Positions 18,401 through 27,437 of a stretch of DNA of 64,000 nt are shown piece by piece. Origin of the DNA: Picrophilus oshimae DSM 9789 (GTDB lineage: Archaea; Thermoplasmatota; Thermoplasmata; Thermoplasmatales; Thermoplasmataceae); the NCBI RefSeq assembly GCF_900176435.1, contig NZ_FWYE01000001.1, positions 62,001 to 126,000 of the forward strand. The letters run 5' to 3'. The notes under the pieces were generated by a model. That model searched no databases. It was not told the origin of the DNA and saw only the letters and a program-made list of their open reading frames with translations. Made by a program: the position numbers and the translations under genes. Position 1 is the first letter of the stretch; the number at the start of each line of letters is the position of its first letter.

Positions 18401-20488
18401 ATAGAGTCATCACTTATAAAACTGGAATCATCATACATTATAAGAAAGCATGTTAAGGATAAAATCACCATTTACATAAAGAATGATATAAAACCAGGCG
18501 AAATAAACAGAATCGATGCCATTAAAAGGGCCATTGAATTAACTCTGGGTGCCTATGGACCGCTTTCCTTTGATGAGCTGATAATAAAAATACCTGTAAA
18601 CGAGTCAGAAATGGAATCTGCGTTGAATGATCTTATAATGAATAAAACCGTGGTAAACGATTATATTACACCAATGTTTGTTAGGCAGTATATTCTATCA
18701 TCTGATTTAAAGAACCTTGTAAACGTTAATAATGATGATATAAACAAAAAGAGGATAAACTATTTTTCACAGCCATGCGATACCATTGAAGATTACTTTG
18801 ATAAATATGGCTTCGCCTTTTCTCTGGAAAACATAAAATCAAGGGTGAAGAATTTCAATTATAATAATCTTAAGAGCCTGATGGAATCCGGTGCCGTTTA
18901 TTACACAAGGGCAATAAAAAACAGGTATGTCTACATTGCTAAATGGCTGCTTGACACATTATATTATCTTAGAAGGGAAAATCCGGGCAGGAACGATGAG
19001 CGGATAATTAAATACATAGAGGATGGCCTTGGAATAAATGAGATTTCAAAACTCACAGGCCTTGGAGATTCCGTTGTAAAGGCTATTGTAAAGGATCTTG
19101 AATACCGCCTTGAGATTATAAACGATGGTAAAAGGATTTATAAATACAAACCAGGAAATGATGTAAGAGACCTTGTGGATAAATTCGGGCCCGTGACATT
19201 AAAGGAGCTAACAAGATTTTTCTGGGTAAGCCCATCAAGAATTGATTTATCAGGCAGGGTTCCATTGTATTATAAAAATGAGGTATATTATGGTGATATC
19301 AGAGATTCTGGACCATCAAGGATCATTGTAAACGTTCTTGACCCGCTTTTAATATACCTTGGAAAATTTTCGGACAACGATTCTTCAATATTCATAGATA
19401 ACGGCCATGAGTCCGGCTTCATGAGGATATTCGACAGTGGATCTGTTCTCTGGATAGAGGGCCTTGAGCTTGAAAGTGGATCGGAAAAAAGCTTCCTGGA
19501 TTATATAAATTCTAGGTATTTTAACTATAGCATTGTCATAGATAATAATGATCTTCATGATGATAAATACAAAAGGTATGGCAGATACCTTTGCAATACA
19601 AATGCATTGGTTATAAACAGCATGAATGATTTAATATCCATGTTTACGCCGGAGATGATCGAGCAGCCACTGAATTACAATAAGCTTGAGAGGCTGCATC
19701 TTGGCATAAGGACAGATGTCGAGGGCATATACACGGGCATAAAACCGGCTGACATGGAAAAATACTTTGAATCCGGATTTTTATACATAATAAACGGCCC
19801 GTTTGATAGCAGCACGTACATTACAAAGAACATGATAAGTTTATACCGTTCAATAAGATCAAGGAAATTAAATGATATCGAGGAAAGGATAGTAAAGATA
19901 TTATTAAATGATAGCAAAACCGAATCAGAGCTAATAAGAGATATCCATGAATCATACAGGGTAAAATCCGCAATAAAGTCGCTGTTTAAGATAAACGCAG
20001 TGGCGCGCGATTATAAGAGAAGGTATGTATTTATACACGAAAGCATATCAAGAAAGGATGCAATAAAAACCATGCTGAAAAGCATATTAAATACCTTTGG
20101 CTTCTTTGACGATGAGCATTATAAAAGGATGTTCTCCGTTGATATAGATAATGATTACATTGATGCTGTAAGGGAATTAAAAATGGAGAATAAAATAGCA
20201 GACGCCATAGTTCTGGATGAAAAAAAGCTTGTTTATCTATCAGTTGAGAAAAATAACCATAACAATGGCACGATGGTTGTGACGCCAAAGGATCTGTTCT
20301 ATCTTTATTATAGCGATTATTTAAAGGCCAGATACGGAAGCTCTTACATATTAATGGATGATGGAAAAATCAAAACATCGTTTTCGGTGAAAAAATCAGG
20401 AAGATTTCTAATGATAGAGAATAACGACTACATGGATTTGATAAAGAGCGAGATGTCCAGTGCAGGTTACATAGTTAACAGCAAATAG
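15485..20488 (+). CDS. lhr: Lhr-type large SF2 helicase with long winged-helix-rich C-terminus
   Basis: 1667 residues, nearly twice the size of Lhr-core proteins. The N-terminal helicase core has Walker A SPTGTGKT (50-57), DEIH (175-178), SAT (209-211) and motif VI QRIGRSGHG (365-373), followed by the Lhr winged-helix and beta-bundle region to about 870. The rest contains several winged-helix-like segments, for example near VIESSLIKLESSYIIRK, EMESALNDLIMNKTVVNDY and KAIVKDLEYRLEIINDG. Lhr proteins move 3'-5' on single-stranded DNA and act in repair. The long C-terminus recalls full-length bacterial Lhr. No nuclease or uracil-glycosylase motif was recognised. Confidence 0.88.
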   Translation: MYTDFRIEDEFPFLDPVVAEWFNSKYDSLSEPQRYGIPLIHNKNNVLVSSPTGTGKTLTGFLSIINELFIKARSGSLEDKIYCVYISPLKALANDVNKNLKTPLNEIYEIARSHGIDLPDIRIAVRSGDTDARERARMLSKPPHILITTPESLSLVLTANKFREKFFGVEYVIVDEIHEISSTKRGSLLSLNLERLAYIAGDFVRIGLSATQAPLDLIAAYLCGYDGEKRRECRIIEVNTNKYLDLRVITPSKDLTKVSYEIATEKMYDIIVDLVNSHKTTLIFTNTRGSTEHVAMRLKARGIENIEAHHSSLGKETRVDVENKLKRGELKCVITSTSLELGIDIGYIDLVIQIGSPKSVSRALQRIGRSGHGVRDFSKGRLVVFDIDDLMECTVLTRAAYDHNIDRVQVPLNPLDVLSQALVGMALEKTWNVDEAYKIIKNSFSFHTLDYRDFIYTLKYLSGKIEGNTIYSKIWYDEETSTFGKKRSTRLIYFMNVGTIPDEANYNVFNDHGRMIGQLSDKFVEKLRQGDIFVLGARTYKFIKTVRNRVMVSDATGMTPTVPSWTGELLPRSYDLGVLIGRFRKELASMDDNSAKEWLMKNYYIDEFGAMSLVSYIKAQKPYGIPSEDFLLIEGYMDKNYNIIFHIPLGRRVNDALSRAYAYIISNNYDVNARISVNDNGFMISFDKKIEIKDVIRMLTSRNFDDILKRSIENTEMFKQRFRYCATRALMVLRKYKSADVPVTRQQLRSDKLLRVLENMDNFPVIKETYNEILNDVMDMEHALLYIKNVIEKGRFKINDYSRETSPFSYNLIISGASDVVLMEDKSKLLREFQNKLLDKIYGSSINFLVNDARLVENYYKNNVPRIDSIESYMDFARHFPYIDPFKRRFNGPYDYSIIDIENATEELINSDKIVSVFIRSTQWTSIDYYNIFYTLFRKEHELNDVDKMIYDVIDNTSFKEIKLKTKLDDDVIESSLIKLESSYIIRKHVKDKITIYIKNDIKPGEINRIDAIKRAIELTLGAYGPLSFDELIIKIPVNESEMESALNDLIMNKTVVNDYITPMFVRQYILSSDLKNLVNVNNDDINKKRINYFSQPCDTIEDYFDKYGFAFSLENIKSRVKNFNYNNLKSLMESGAVYYTRAIKNRYVYIAKWLLDTLYYLRRENPGRNDERIIKYIEDGLGINEISKLTGLGDSVVKAIVKDLEYRLEIINDGKRIYKYKPGNDVRDLVDKFGPVTLKELTRFFWVSPSRIDLSGRVPLYYKNEVYYGDIRDSGPSRIIVNVLDPLLIYLGKFSDNDSSIFIDNGHESGFMRIFDSGSVLWIEGLELESGSEKSFLDYINSRYFNYSIVIDNNDLHDDKYKRYGRYLCNTNALVINSMNDLISMFTPEMIEQPLNYNKLERLHLGIRTDVEGIYTGIKPADMEKYFESGFLYIINGPFDSSTYITKNMISLYRSIRSRKLNDIEERIVKILLNDSKTESELIRDIHESYRVKSAIKSLFKINAVARDYKRRYVFIHESISRKDAIKTMLKSILNTFGFFDDEHYKRMFSVDIDNDYIDAVRELKMENKIADAIVLDEKKLVYLSVEKNNHNNGTMVVTPKDLFYLYYSDYLKARYGSSYILMDDGKIKTSFSVKKSGRFLMIENNDYMDLIKSEMSSAGYIVNSK

Positions 20489-20525
20489 AATTAAATGCTT
20501 TAATATATAATAACAATACCTATAA

Positions 20526-21500
20526 GTGTTTGATTACATACCAACGATATTAAGATCACAGGAAATAATAAATAAATCCTTTAAAAGGGCATCGAATATA
20601 GAGGAACCTTACTTTCCCAGGAAGGAGGATAAGGTAAAAAAGGAGATCATGGACAGGATATCAACAATAGAATCCACTGCATGCTCACATTTCGATAGGA
20701 TAATAAAAAAGTTTCCAACAATTGAAAAGATCCATCCATTCTATTACCATTTAATAGACCTGATGTTTGATGTTGATCATTACAAATTAAGCCTTGGTAA
20801 GGTTCAGTGGACAAGTGATAACATAAAAAGACTTAGCACTGATTATATAAAAAAATTGAGGTATGCAAAGACCATAAACGAGATGAACGTTTTAATGAAG
20901 AGCTACTATGGAAGGTTTTCATCACTGGTAAAAAACATAAATGATGATCTTGTTTTTCTTGGAAATTGCAGGGATTCAATGAGAAGGCTTCCAGGCATTA
21001 TTACAGATATGCCCACATTTATCATGGCCGGAATGCCAAATGCCGGCAAGAGCTCACTGATATCAAAAATAACAGATGTCAGGCCAAAGATAGCGCCGTA
21101 TCCGTTTACAACGCTGGACATTATAATAGGATACCGCAGCTTTAAATCAGGAAAAGCACAGTTCATAGACACGCCGGGCCTTCTTGACAGGGACATGTCC
21201 AGAAGAAATGATATGGAAAAAAAGGCAATAATAGCATTGTCATACATAGATGGTATAATATTATTTTTATTTGATTACTCCGGACAGGTTGATTTAGATG
21301 CACAGGCCAGGCTATACAGCGAGATAAGGGAGAATTTCCCAAACAGGATAATTAGGGTTCAGACCAAGCTTGATCTATCAAAAAGATATGAGGATATTGC
21401 AGTATCAGCCGTGACCGGTGATGGTATGGATCATTTTATGGAATTTATAGAGGGTGAGGTCGGTGAGTATTACAGAAGAAATAAGGAAGCAGGCAATTAA
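20526..21500 (+). CDS. NOG1-like GTPase
   Basis: A 324-residue GTPase of the Obg/NOG1 group, starting at a GTG codon. The NOG1-like N-terminal helical domain (1-160) precedes the G domain with G1 GMPNAGKSS (169-177), a G2 region [13 protein letters not shown]3 DTPG and G4 TKLD. Eukaryotic and archaeal NOG1 proteins act in 60S/50S subunit assembly. It is followed by GluRS with a 38-47 bp overlap, so the two are co-translated. Confidence 0.88.
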   Translation: MFDYIPTILRSQEIINKSFKRASNIEEPYFPRKEDKVKKEIMDRISTIESTACSHFDRIIKKFPTIEKIHPFYYHLIDLMFDVDHYKLSLGKVQWTSDNIKRLSTDYIKKLRYAKTINEMNVLMKSYYGRFSSLVKNINDDLVFLGNCRDSMRRLPGIITDMPTFIMAGMPNAGKSSLISKITDVRPKIAPYPFTTLDIIIGYRSFKSGKAQFIDTPGLLDRDMSRRNDMEKKAIIALSYIDGIILFLFDYSGQVDLDAQARLYSEIRENFPNRIIRVQTKLDLSKRYEDIAVSAVTGDGMDHFMEFIEGEVGEYYRRNKEAGN

Positions 21501-23109
21501 AAATGCATACTTGCATGATGGAAGGGCCGATGTAAAATCCGTAGTTAGCAAGTTAATGGCGGAGTTTCCTGAGGCCAGAAAGAATCCTGGTGATTTAATC
21601 AACGATGTTAAAAAATGCGTTGATGAGATAAATTCAATGGGAAAGGACCGTATTATTGAAATAATAAACAATGAGTACCCGGAATTTAAAATAAAGGAAA
21701 AAAAGGAGGAGAAGCACGAGCTGCCAGAGCTGCCAAATGCAAAAAATGGCGTTGTCATGAGGATGGCGCCTTCACCATCAGGACCATTGCACATAGGCCA
21801 TTCAAGGATGGCAATACTCAACGATGAATACGTAAAAAGATACGGTGGTGATCTAATACTAAGAATAGAGGATACCAATCCCGGAAACATAGATATAGAT
21901 GCCTATGATATGATACCTGAAGATTTAAAATGGCTGGATGTGAATGTAACAAAAACGGTTATACAGACATCGAGAATGGATCTATATTACAGGGAGGCAA
22001 AAAAGCTTATAGAAAATGGATATATGTACATAGCGGAGACCGATCAGAAAAGGTTTAAGGAATTAAAATTAAAATCAATGGCCCTGCCAGACAGATCCAT
22101 GGATCCTGGCGTACATTTGGATAGATTTGATAAAATGCTTAACCGTGAATACAGGGAGGGCGAGGCTGTAGCTGTTTTAAAGACTGACCTGAATCATCCA
22201 AATCCATCAATAAGGGACTGGATAGCCTTTAGAATATCATATAAAAGGCATCCGCTTACAGGCGATGAATACTGTGTTTATCCAATGATGAACTTTTCCG
22301 TTGCCATTGATGATCATTATCTTGGATTAACACATGTTATAAGGGGCATGGACCATCTGGTAAATACAGAGAAACAGAAATATATATTTAATTACAACAG
22401 CTGGAAGCTTCCTTACTATTACCATTATGGAATTATAAAGATACCAGGTTCGGTATTAAAAACAAGCATAATAAAGAATGGTATAAAATCTGGAAAGTAC
22501 ACAGGCTGGGATGACGTAAGGCTTGGAACGATACGTGCGCTAAGAAAGAGGGGTTACAGGCCTGAGACGTTTAGAAGATACTGGATAAACTCCGGCATGA
22601 AGGAAACAGGTGCAACGTTCTCCTGGGAGATCTTTGATTCAATAAACAGGCAGCTGATCGATAGGGATGCAATGAGGTTCTTCTTTGTTAATGATCCTGT
22701 TCTACTTGATTTAAACAATGATATTGACCTTGAGAGCCATGCAAGGTACCATCCTGATATTGATCTTGGATACAGAAAATACATTATAAAGAGCCATTCA
22801 AGGATATATTTAAGCAGGCGTGACCTTGATGATATCAAACCTGACGAGATATTCAGATTAAAGGATCTTTGCGTGGTTAAAAGAACAGAGGATGGAATAG
22901 CATACATTGATGATGATTCAGGCAAAAGGCTCAAGATTATACAATGGTGCCCTGAAAACAGCCATGAATTTACCGTTCAGAAGCCTGATGGAACTGTTGA
23001 CTCTGGTATGCTTGAACCCCTTGCATATAATTACAATGGCGTATCACAATTTGAGCGCTATGGCTACGTAAATATTATAAACAGAAAGGGATACTTCTTG
23101 CATAGATAA
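21454..23109 (+). CDS. gltX: Glutamyl-tRNA synthetase (archaeal/eukaryal type)
   Basis: Charges tRNA-Glu, and possibly tRNA-Gln for later amidation. About 551 residues with a charged N-terminal extension, the class I HIGH motif in [11 protein letters not shown] (113-116), [13 protein letters not shown], and the archaeal-type C-terminal beta-barrel anticodon-binding region instead of the bacterial helical one. The second signature is the unusual LKTSIIKNG where many archaeal enzymes have a TSK-like loop. The start is a GTG at 21454 or, with a better-placed GGTGAGG upstream, the GTG at 21463; both lie inside the NOG1-like gene. Confidence 0.94.
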   Translation: MRSVSITEEIRKQAIKNAYLHDGRADVKSVVSKLMAEFPEARKNPGDLINDVKKCVDEINSMGKDRIIEIINNEYPEFKIKEKKEEKHELPELPNAKNGVVMRMAPSPSGPLHIGHSRMAILNDEYVKRYGGDLILRIEDTNPGNIDIDAYDMIPEDLKWLDVNVTKTVIQTSRMDLYYREAKKLIENGYMYIAETDQKRFKELKLKSMALPDRSMDPGVHLDRFDKMLNREYREGEAVAVLKTDLNHPNPSIRDWIAFRISYKRHPLTGDEYCVYPMMNFSVAIDDHYLGLTHVIRGMDHLVNTEKQKYIFNYNSWKLPYYYHYGIIKIPGSVLKTSIIKNGIKSGKYTGWDDVRLGTIRALRKRGYRPETFRRYWINSGMKETGATFSWEIFDSINRQLIDRDAMRFFFVNDPVLLDLNNDIDLESHARYHPDIDLGYRKYIIKSHSRIYLSRRDLDDIKPDEIFRLKDLCVVKRTEDGIAYIDDDSGKRLKIIQWCPENSHEFTVQKPDGTVDSGMLEPLAYNYNGVSQFERYGYVNIINRKGYFLHR

Positions 23110-23135
23110 ATATATTTTATATTAATACAATAAAC

Positions 23136-23372
23136 ATGAGAACTGAGGATCAGAGAAATATCATGTGCGGTGGTGCACCTGAAAGCTATCTTAAGGCCTA
23201 TTTCAAAGGGCTTTACTTTGATTTGGATGATGATGAGGAGGTTGAGATATTATTCTCAAAGGATAAGTTCAGCCTTGGGGAGGAAAAATTCAGTGAGATA
23301 GCTGAATCAACGGGTTTAAGTTTAATCTCATACAATGTCAATGATGATGTCACTGTAAAACTAAAAAAATAA
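23136..23372 (+). CDS. Small TusA/SirA-like protein (tentative)
   Basis: 78 acidic residues. The layout resembles TusA, the small sulfur-carrier fold: an N-terminal CGGAP where TusA has CPxP, a long helix, a strand EVEILFS, a second helix EEKFSEIAESTGLSLI, and a final strand VTVKLKK. The first proline of the CPxP motif is missing. No sulfur-transfer partner gene is adjacent. It follows gltX by 26 bp and its stop codon directly abuts the convergent neighbour's stop. Confidence 0.5.
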   Translation: MRTEDQRNIMCGGAPESYLKAYFKGLYFDLDDDEEVEILFSKDKFSLGEEKFSEIAESTGLSLISYNVNDDVTVKLKK

Positions 23373-24020
23373 TTAAAATTTGCCGTATTTTAGTGCCTCT
23401 TCCCTGTTAACAGAAAGCGCGTATTTAAACAATTTATAATGGTCTGAACCGCCCTGAACGATCATATGGCATTTCATCTCTGAAAATTTAATCCTCTTTA
23501 TCCTTATTTTCTGATATTTTATCGAGCCAAATTTTTTACCTGAACCGAAGATAAATGTTTCATCAAAGTTTTTGAATTCCGGAGTTAATAATGCATCTAT
23601 TATAACATCTGAATCCCATGGAAGCCATGTACCCTTTATAAATGTAACGCCAGATCTCATAAGGTATTTTATTTTATCCTCCATGTGTACTGATGCGGCG
23701 TACAGGAATGGCATGGAACCGGTTGCAAAAAGTTTTACCTTTAAAAGGCCATTTCTATTCTTGCCTATGTATAATTCCCTGAGCCTTTTATCGGCAATGT
23801 AAATGTAAAAGGCATTATTTCTTTTCTCTATTCTGTGCAATGAATAATGGTCATTTATATTAAGTATCATCGTTGAATAAAAAACGTTGTTTTCATCATC
23901 ATGTATGCATGGAAAGTACCGTTTATTTGATGTTGAATGTTTAAAATTCCTTTTTTTATAATATGATCTTCCCGATGAATTAAAATCGGATACAAAATTG
24001 GTTATGATATTCCATTTCAT
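23373..24020 (-). CDS. Hypothetical protein, 215 residues
   Basis: Unrecognised basic protein. The open frame runs upstream through tRNA-Ser(UGA), but those codons are only the tRNA read as protein; the first sensible start is the ATG at 24020 (MKWNIITNF). The residues are rich in Lys, Tyr and Phe, with likely beta-strands (LKVKLFATGSMPFLYA, FIFGSGKKFGSIKY). No membrane segment or motif was recognised. It lies just downstream of the tRNA and rpl15e on the same strand. Confidence 0.7.
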   Translation of the reverse strand: MKWNIITNFVSDFNSSGRSYYKKRNFKHSTSNKRYFPCIHDDENNVFYSTMILNINDHYSLHRIEKRNNAFYIYIADKRLRELYIGKNRNGLLKVKLFATGSMPFLYAASVHMEDKIKYLMRSGVTFIKGTWLPWDSDVIIDALLTPEFKNFDETFIFGSGKKFGSIKYQKIRIKRIKFSEMKCHMIVQGGSDHYKLFKYALSVNREEALKYGKF

Positions 24021-24032
24021 ATTATATAAAGG

Positions 24033-24114
24033 CGCCACGGGGGAGATTCGAACTCCCGATCCACTATGGGAACCAGCTCTCAAGGCTGGCGCCGTACCGC
24101 TGGGCCACCGTGGC
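24033..24114 (-). tRNA. tRNA-Ser (anticodon TGA)
   Basis: On the minus strand the acceptor GCCACGG pairs with CCGTGGC, the anticodon stem is CCAGC/GCTGG with loop CTTGAGA (anticodon TGA, reading UCA), and there is a class II variable arm and a GGGAG-TTCGAAT-CTCCC T-arm. The gene starts 1 bp after the rpl15e stop codon, so they may share a transcript. The 3' end encodes GCC but not a full CCA. Confidence 0.93.
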
Positions 24115-24115
24115 A

Positions 24116-24703
24116 TTATCTTCTAAGGCGGCCATTGGCCCTTATTGATGGCCTGCTCTTTGCAGAACCAAGCCGGCCGTGTCCAAGGCCTCTCGATTTG
24201 TAGCCTGCGGATGTTAATCCACGATAGACGCGACCCTTGTTTGCGCTGTTTGCTATCCATGATACATTTTTGTCTGATAGTACAGCAGGAGATGATCTGT
24301 CTATTAGTATTACCTCATAGTACTTGTAAAGACCGTCCTCACCAACGTAGTATGAGTTCAGGACCTCCATGTTTGGATACTTATCCGCGGCACGCTCCTC
24401 TGCTATTAGCTGTATGCTCTTTTTAACAGTAAGCTTGTTGTATGCCAGCCTTCTGGGCCTTCTGCCTCCCATAATCTTTGGCCTGTGCTGGCCACCCTTT
24501 CTTACCCTTGACCTTACAATAATAAAGCCCTGCTTTGCCTTATAACCAAGGCTCCTGGCACGGTCTAACCTTGTTGGATAATCTAAACGTACAACTGAGC
24601 CACTTTTCCTCCATGATACCATCCTGGCCTTCTGCACAGGATATATATCGGACTTCTTTAATTTCTTCCATGAATCTCTAATCATTGAATATGAGCTTAA
24701 CAT
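24116..24703 (-). CDS. rpl15e: 50S ribosomal protein L15e
   Basis: 195 residues, highly basic, with the L15e signature [20 protein letters not shown], then [18 protein letters not shown] and [16 protein letters not shown] near the C-terminus. This is a large-subunit protein found only in archaea and eukaryotes. The annotated ATG gives [14 protein letters not shown]; the internal Met at residue 7 is an alternative. tRNA-Ser(UGA) follows directly. Confidence 0.96.
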
Positions 24704-24796
24704 TCCAAAGACCTAAAACCTTATTTTAAAATAATATAAATAGATTATTGTATCCCTTTAAGGTTAAATTTATAAACCATATTAAAAATACACCAT

Positions 24797-25123
24797 ATGG
24801 ATCAGATAGATATAGACCATTTTCATACCATAGATCTCAGGGTTGCAAGGGTCATAGAATGCGAAAAGGTTGAGAAATCAAGATCTTTATTAAGAATTGT
24901 TCTTGACCTTGGCGATGAGAGAAAGCAAATAGTATCAAGCATAGCGGATTATTACAAACCAGAGGATATTATTGGAAGGAATCTTATTATAATAAACAAT
25001 TTAAAGCCTGCAAAATTTATGGGCATAGAAAGCCAGGGGATGCTCCTTGCGGCCGAGGATGAATCCGGGGTTTCGCTGCTGACAACGGATAAAGACGTAA
25101 AGCCTGGCACGAGGGTTCATTAA
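24797..25123 (+). CDS. OB-fold tRNA-binding protein (MetRS beta/CsaA/EMAP-II type)
   Basis: A 108-residue free-standing tRNA-binding domain. Typical features are IDLRVARVIECEKVEKS, the strand KQIVSSIADYYKPEDIIGR, and LKPAKFMGIESQGMLLAA. In archaea this domain occurs as a separate MetRS beta subunit that helps the enzyme hold tRNA-Met. No metG gene is in view, so a general chaperone-like role (CsaA) is also possible. Its TAA stop overlaps the rfcL ATG by one base (TAATG), so translation is coupled. Confidence 0.85.
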   Translation: MDQIDIDHFHTIDLRVARVIECEKVEKSRSLLRIVLDLGDERKQIVSSIADYYKPEDIIGRNLIIINNLKPAKFMGIESQGMLLAAEDESGVSLLTTDKDVKPGTRVH

Positions 25124-26355
25124 TGGCATGGGCTGACAAGTACAGGCCGGTGGATATTTCCGAGCTTATAATGCCATCTGATGAATTAAACAGTATAATA
25201 AGATGGGCCGATTCATGGAGGAACAATGAGGTAATAAAAAAGTCGCTTATACTTTACGGTGATCCGGGAACGGGTAAAACAACAACAGCCACGGTGATAG
25301 CAAATTACCTTAATGTGCCATTAATAGAGATGAACGCCTCTGATGAAAGAAATGCGGATAGCATGAAGCGTGTTGCATTAATGTCATCGCTGTATTCAGA
25401 TCTATTATCCGAGAGGAGAATACCAGACAGATTAATATTAATAGATGAGGCTGATAACATCTTTGAATCCAGGGATCCAAAAAGGGGCGGTGACTATGGA
25501 GGCATTACAGAACTATTAAATGTTGTAAAGGAAACAAGGAATCCTGTTATAATAACCATGAACGACTACTATTCATTTAGATCGAAAAGGAGCGGCAGGG
25601 AGATCATTGACAATTCACTGGTTATAGAGATGAGGCCATACAGGAGAAGAAACGATCAGAGGTACCGTGAATTTATAAACAAATGCCTTGAAAGATGCCA
25701 TTACATATTAAAAAAGGAGGGAAAATCCGTACCTGAAAACGATATAATAAGAATAATAAAGGAGAACGAGCCTGACATAAGATCGATAATAAATGATCTT
25801 GAGGCATATGCACAGGATTCAAATCCGGGAACAAGAAATAAAAAGATCGATATATACAGGTATGTAATTGATACATTTCACAGCCATGATTATGATAAAT
25901 TAATAAACTCATTCAGCGATGCAGACTTTGATCCTGATTATTATATAAAATGGATAGACCAGAACCTAAAGGAGGAGTATCAGGATCCTGAAGATCTAAA
26001 AAATGCATATGATATCCTATCAATTGCGGATCTCTATGGCAGGCTTTCATACAGGGCAAACTACATGCTTACAGGCATTTCGCAGGAAATAGCTGCTGGT
26101 GTCTCATTAATGGTTAAAAACAAAAACAGAAGCACCGGCAGGTACTCGATGCCGGATATAATAAAGATGTACTCATCCAGAAAGGGAATAAACGGCGCAA
26201 GAACACTTTTGGAAAAGCTTGCAGCATTGAACCATACATCATCAAATGTGATTGTATCATATCTATGGTTTTACAGGATTATTAAAAGAACGGCTGAATT
26301 TAAAAGGATATCAAGAATACTGGATCTAAGCGATAACGAGGTTAAGCAAATTTAG
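25123..26355 (+). CDS. rfcL: Replication factor C large subunit
   Basis: The clamp-loader subunit that, with RFC small subunits, opens the PCNA ring. 410 residues with an N-terminal WADKYRP, Walker A YGDPGTGKTTTA (about 46-57), Walker B LILIDEADNI, the sensor region VIITMNDYY, and a helical C-terminal collar. It is shorter than many archaeal RfcL proteins (470-500), and no clear PCNA-interacting box is seen at the end. Its 3' end overlaps the convergent pop5 gene by 14 bp. Confidence 0.94.
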   Translation: MAWADKYRPVDISELIMPSDELNSIIRWADSWRNNEVIKKSLILYGDPGTGKTTTATVIANYLNVPLIEMNASDERNADSMKRVALMSSLYSDLLSERRIPDRLILIDEADNIFESRDPKRGGDYGGITELLNVVKETRNPVIITMNDYYSFRSKRSGREIIDNSLVIEMRPYRRRNDQRYREFINKCLERCHYILKKEGKSVPENDIIRIIKENEPDIRSIINDLEAYAQDSNPGTRNKKIDIYRYVIDTFHSHDYDKLINSFSDADFDPDYYIKWIDQNLKEEYQDPEDLKNAYDILSIADLYGRLSYRANYMLTGISQEIAAGVSLMVKNKNRSTGRYSMPDIIKMYSSRKGINGARTLLEKLAALNHTSSNVIVSYLWFYRIIKRTAEFKRISRILDLSDNEVKQI

Positions 26356-26587
26356 ACTGCAATGACATTATTTTCTTGCATTTTTTTATGGTTCCGCTGA
26401 CGTATATTACATCATGGCCTGATTTCCTTAAAAGCCTTATTATTAAATCCTTATTGAACTGGTTTGCAAGAACTATTGTATAGTTATTATCATTAAATTT
26501 TACCTTTACACCGTACCCTGATAAATGCCTGTAATCAACATTTCCCTTGATTAGAATGTACCTCTTTCTGTATATTGATGATTTCAC
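26342..26587 (-). CDS. rnp2: Ribonuclease P protein component 2 (Pop5 family), very short
   Basis: 81 residues. Two hallmarks of archaeal Pop5 are present: the basic start RKRYILIKG and the C-terminal YVSGTIKKCKK, with a strand pattern between them (GVKVKFNDNNYTIVLANQF) that matches the Pop5 core. Pop5 with Rpp30 activates the RNase P RNA for tRNA 5' maturation. Typical archaeal Pop5 has about 115-120 residues, and the first long helix appears to be missing here. It overlaps the end of rfcL. Confidence 0.72.
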   Translation of the reverse strand: MKSSIYRKRYILIKGNVDYRHLSGYGVKVKFNDNNYTIVLANQFNKDLIIRLLRKSGHDVIYVSGTIKKCKKIMSLQSKFA

Positions 26588-26677
26588 GTTTCTGTATCAA
26601 TTATAAATTAATCTATTTTTCCAGTTTTTAAAAGAAGTTTAAAAAAAGTTAATAAATAATCTATTATACATGTAAAC

Positions 26678-26977
26678 ATGGAGTACAAATGCTATATTTG
26701 CAAGAAGGCTTTCAGAAGCGGGGAGAAGTTCACATTTACAAAGGAGGGTTCGGTTCATCTTGACTGCTTTGTTTCAGATAAGAGATTAAAAATAGAGGAA
26801 AATAAGATAGAGAAGCTTAGGACCCTGAGCCTGATCCTGGACTATGAGCTCACATACCTTGTTGAGCTTTTGAACATAAAGCCAGAGGATGACGAATCTA
26901 AGGAAATAACAAGGCAGAAAATAAAGGAGCTTGAAAAGGCAAGTGGCGAAACAACAAAAATGATTTATGAACTTTAA
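26678..26977 (+). CDS. DUF2175 zinc-finger protein
   Basis: 99 residues with an N-terminal treble-clef-like zinc site, CYICKKAF...HLDCF (two Cys, then His and Cys), around the [10 protein letters not shown] core typical of DUF2175. A helical, charged tail follows. The family is archaeal and of unknown function. The stop shares TTAA (26974-26977) with the convergent rps27ae stop. Confidence 0.82.
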   Translation: MEYKCYICKKAFRSGEKFTFTKEGSVHLDCFVSDKRLKIEENKIEKLRTLSLILDYELTYLVELLNIKPEDDESKEITRQKIKELEKASGETTKMIYEL

Positions 26978-27129
26978 TTTTTCCTTTTAAATTCTGTGTA
27001 GCCACATCTGCCGCAGGAGAATCTATCCTCGTGCTCTGCAAGGAAGACGCCAGGGCCGCATCTTGGGCAGAACCTTCTCTTTCTTACTATTTTGTTATCC
27101 TTTAATTCATATAATTCTCTCTTCTCCAT
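26974..27129 (-). CDS. rps27ae: 30S ribosomal protein S27ae
   Basis: A 51-residue zinc-ribbon ribosomal protein, below usual ORF cut-offs. It reads [11 protein letters not shown], then [19 protein letters not shown] and [10 protein letters not shown]; the four Cys (21, 24, 39, 42) form the zinc site. The ATG overlaps the rps24e stop by one base (TAATG). It is the last gene of the operon rpo7-spt4-dephospho-CoA kinase-rps24e-rps27ae. Confidence 0.95.
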   Translation of the reverse strand: MEKRELYELKDNKIVRKRRFCPRCGPGVFLAEHEDRFSCGRCGYTEFKRKN

Positions 27130-27437
27130 TACTGATTACCTTCCTTTACCTTTAATTTGTTTCTAAAAAGCTCGTAATCCGGCTCATAGAGCATTGCATG
27201 CTCCTTTGTATCGTAAATCTTTGCGTATCCCTTTATTTCATGCTTGCCTGTTTCCTGTCTGTTTTTATCGACTATAATCAATGATTCGTCTGAGCCGTAG
27301 TTATTGGCAAGCAGCTTTCTTATATCCTCCCTGCTTGGTGTCTTATCGTTCTCGAATTTTATTGTGTAATTTATCTCCTTTCTAAACAGTAGCTTGTTAT
27401 CCCTCTCCATATCAACGTTAAATTCAAGTTTTGCCAT
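27129..27437 (-). CDS. rps24e: 30S ribosomal protein S24e
   Basis: 102 residues with the S24e features [38 protein letters not shown], and [19 protein letters not shown] near the C-terminus. It overlaps the upstream kinase gene by 14 bp and the downstream rps27ae by 1 bp, part of a conserved archaeal transcription/ribosome cluster. Confidence 0.95.

Noticed and set aside
24021-24116. N-terminal extension of the 215-residue hypothetical protein (reads [16 protein letters not shown])
   Set aside because: This peptide is the translation of tRNA-Ser(UGA) on the same strand. The first sensible start is the ATG at 24020.
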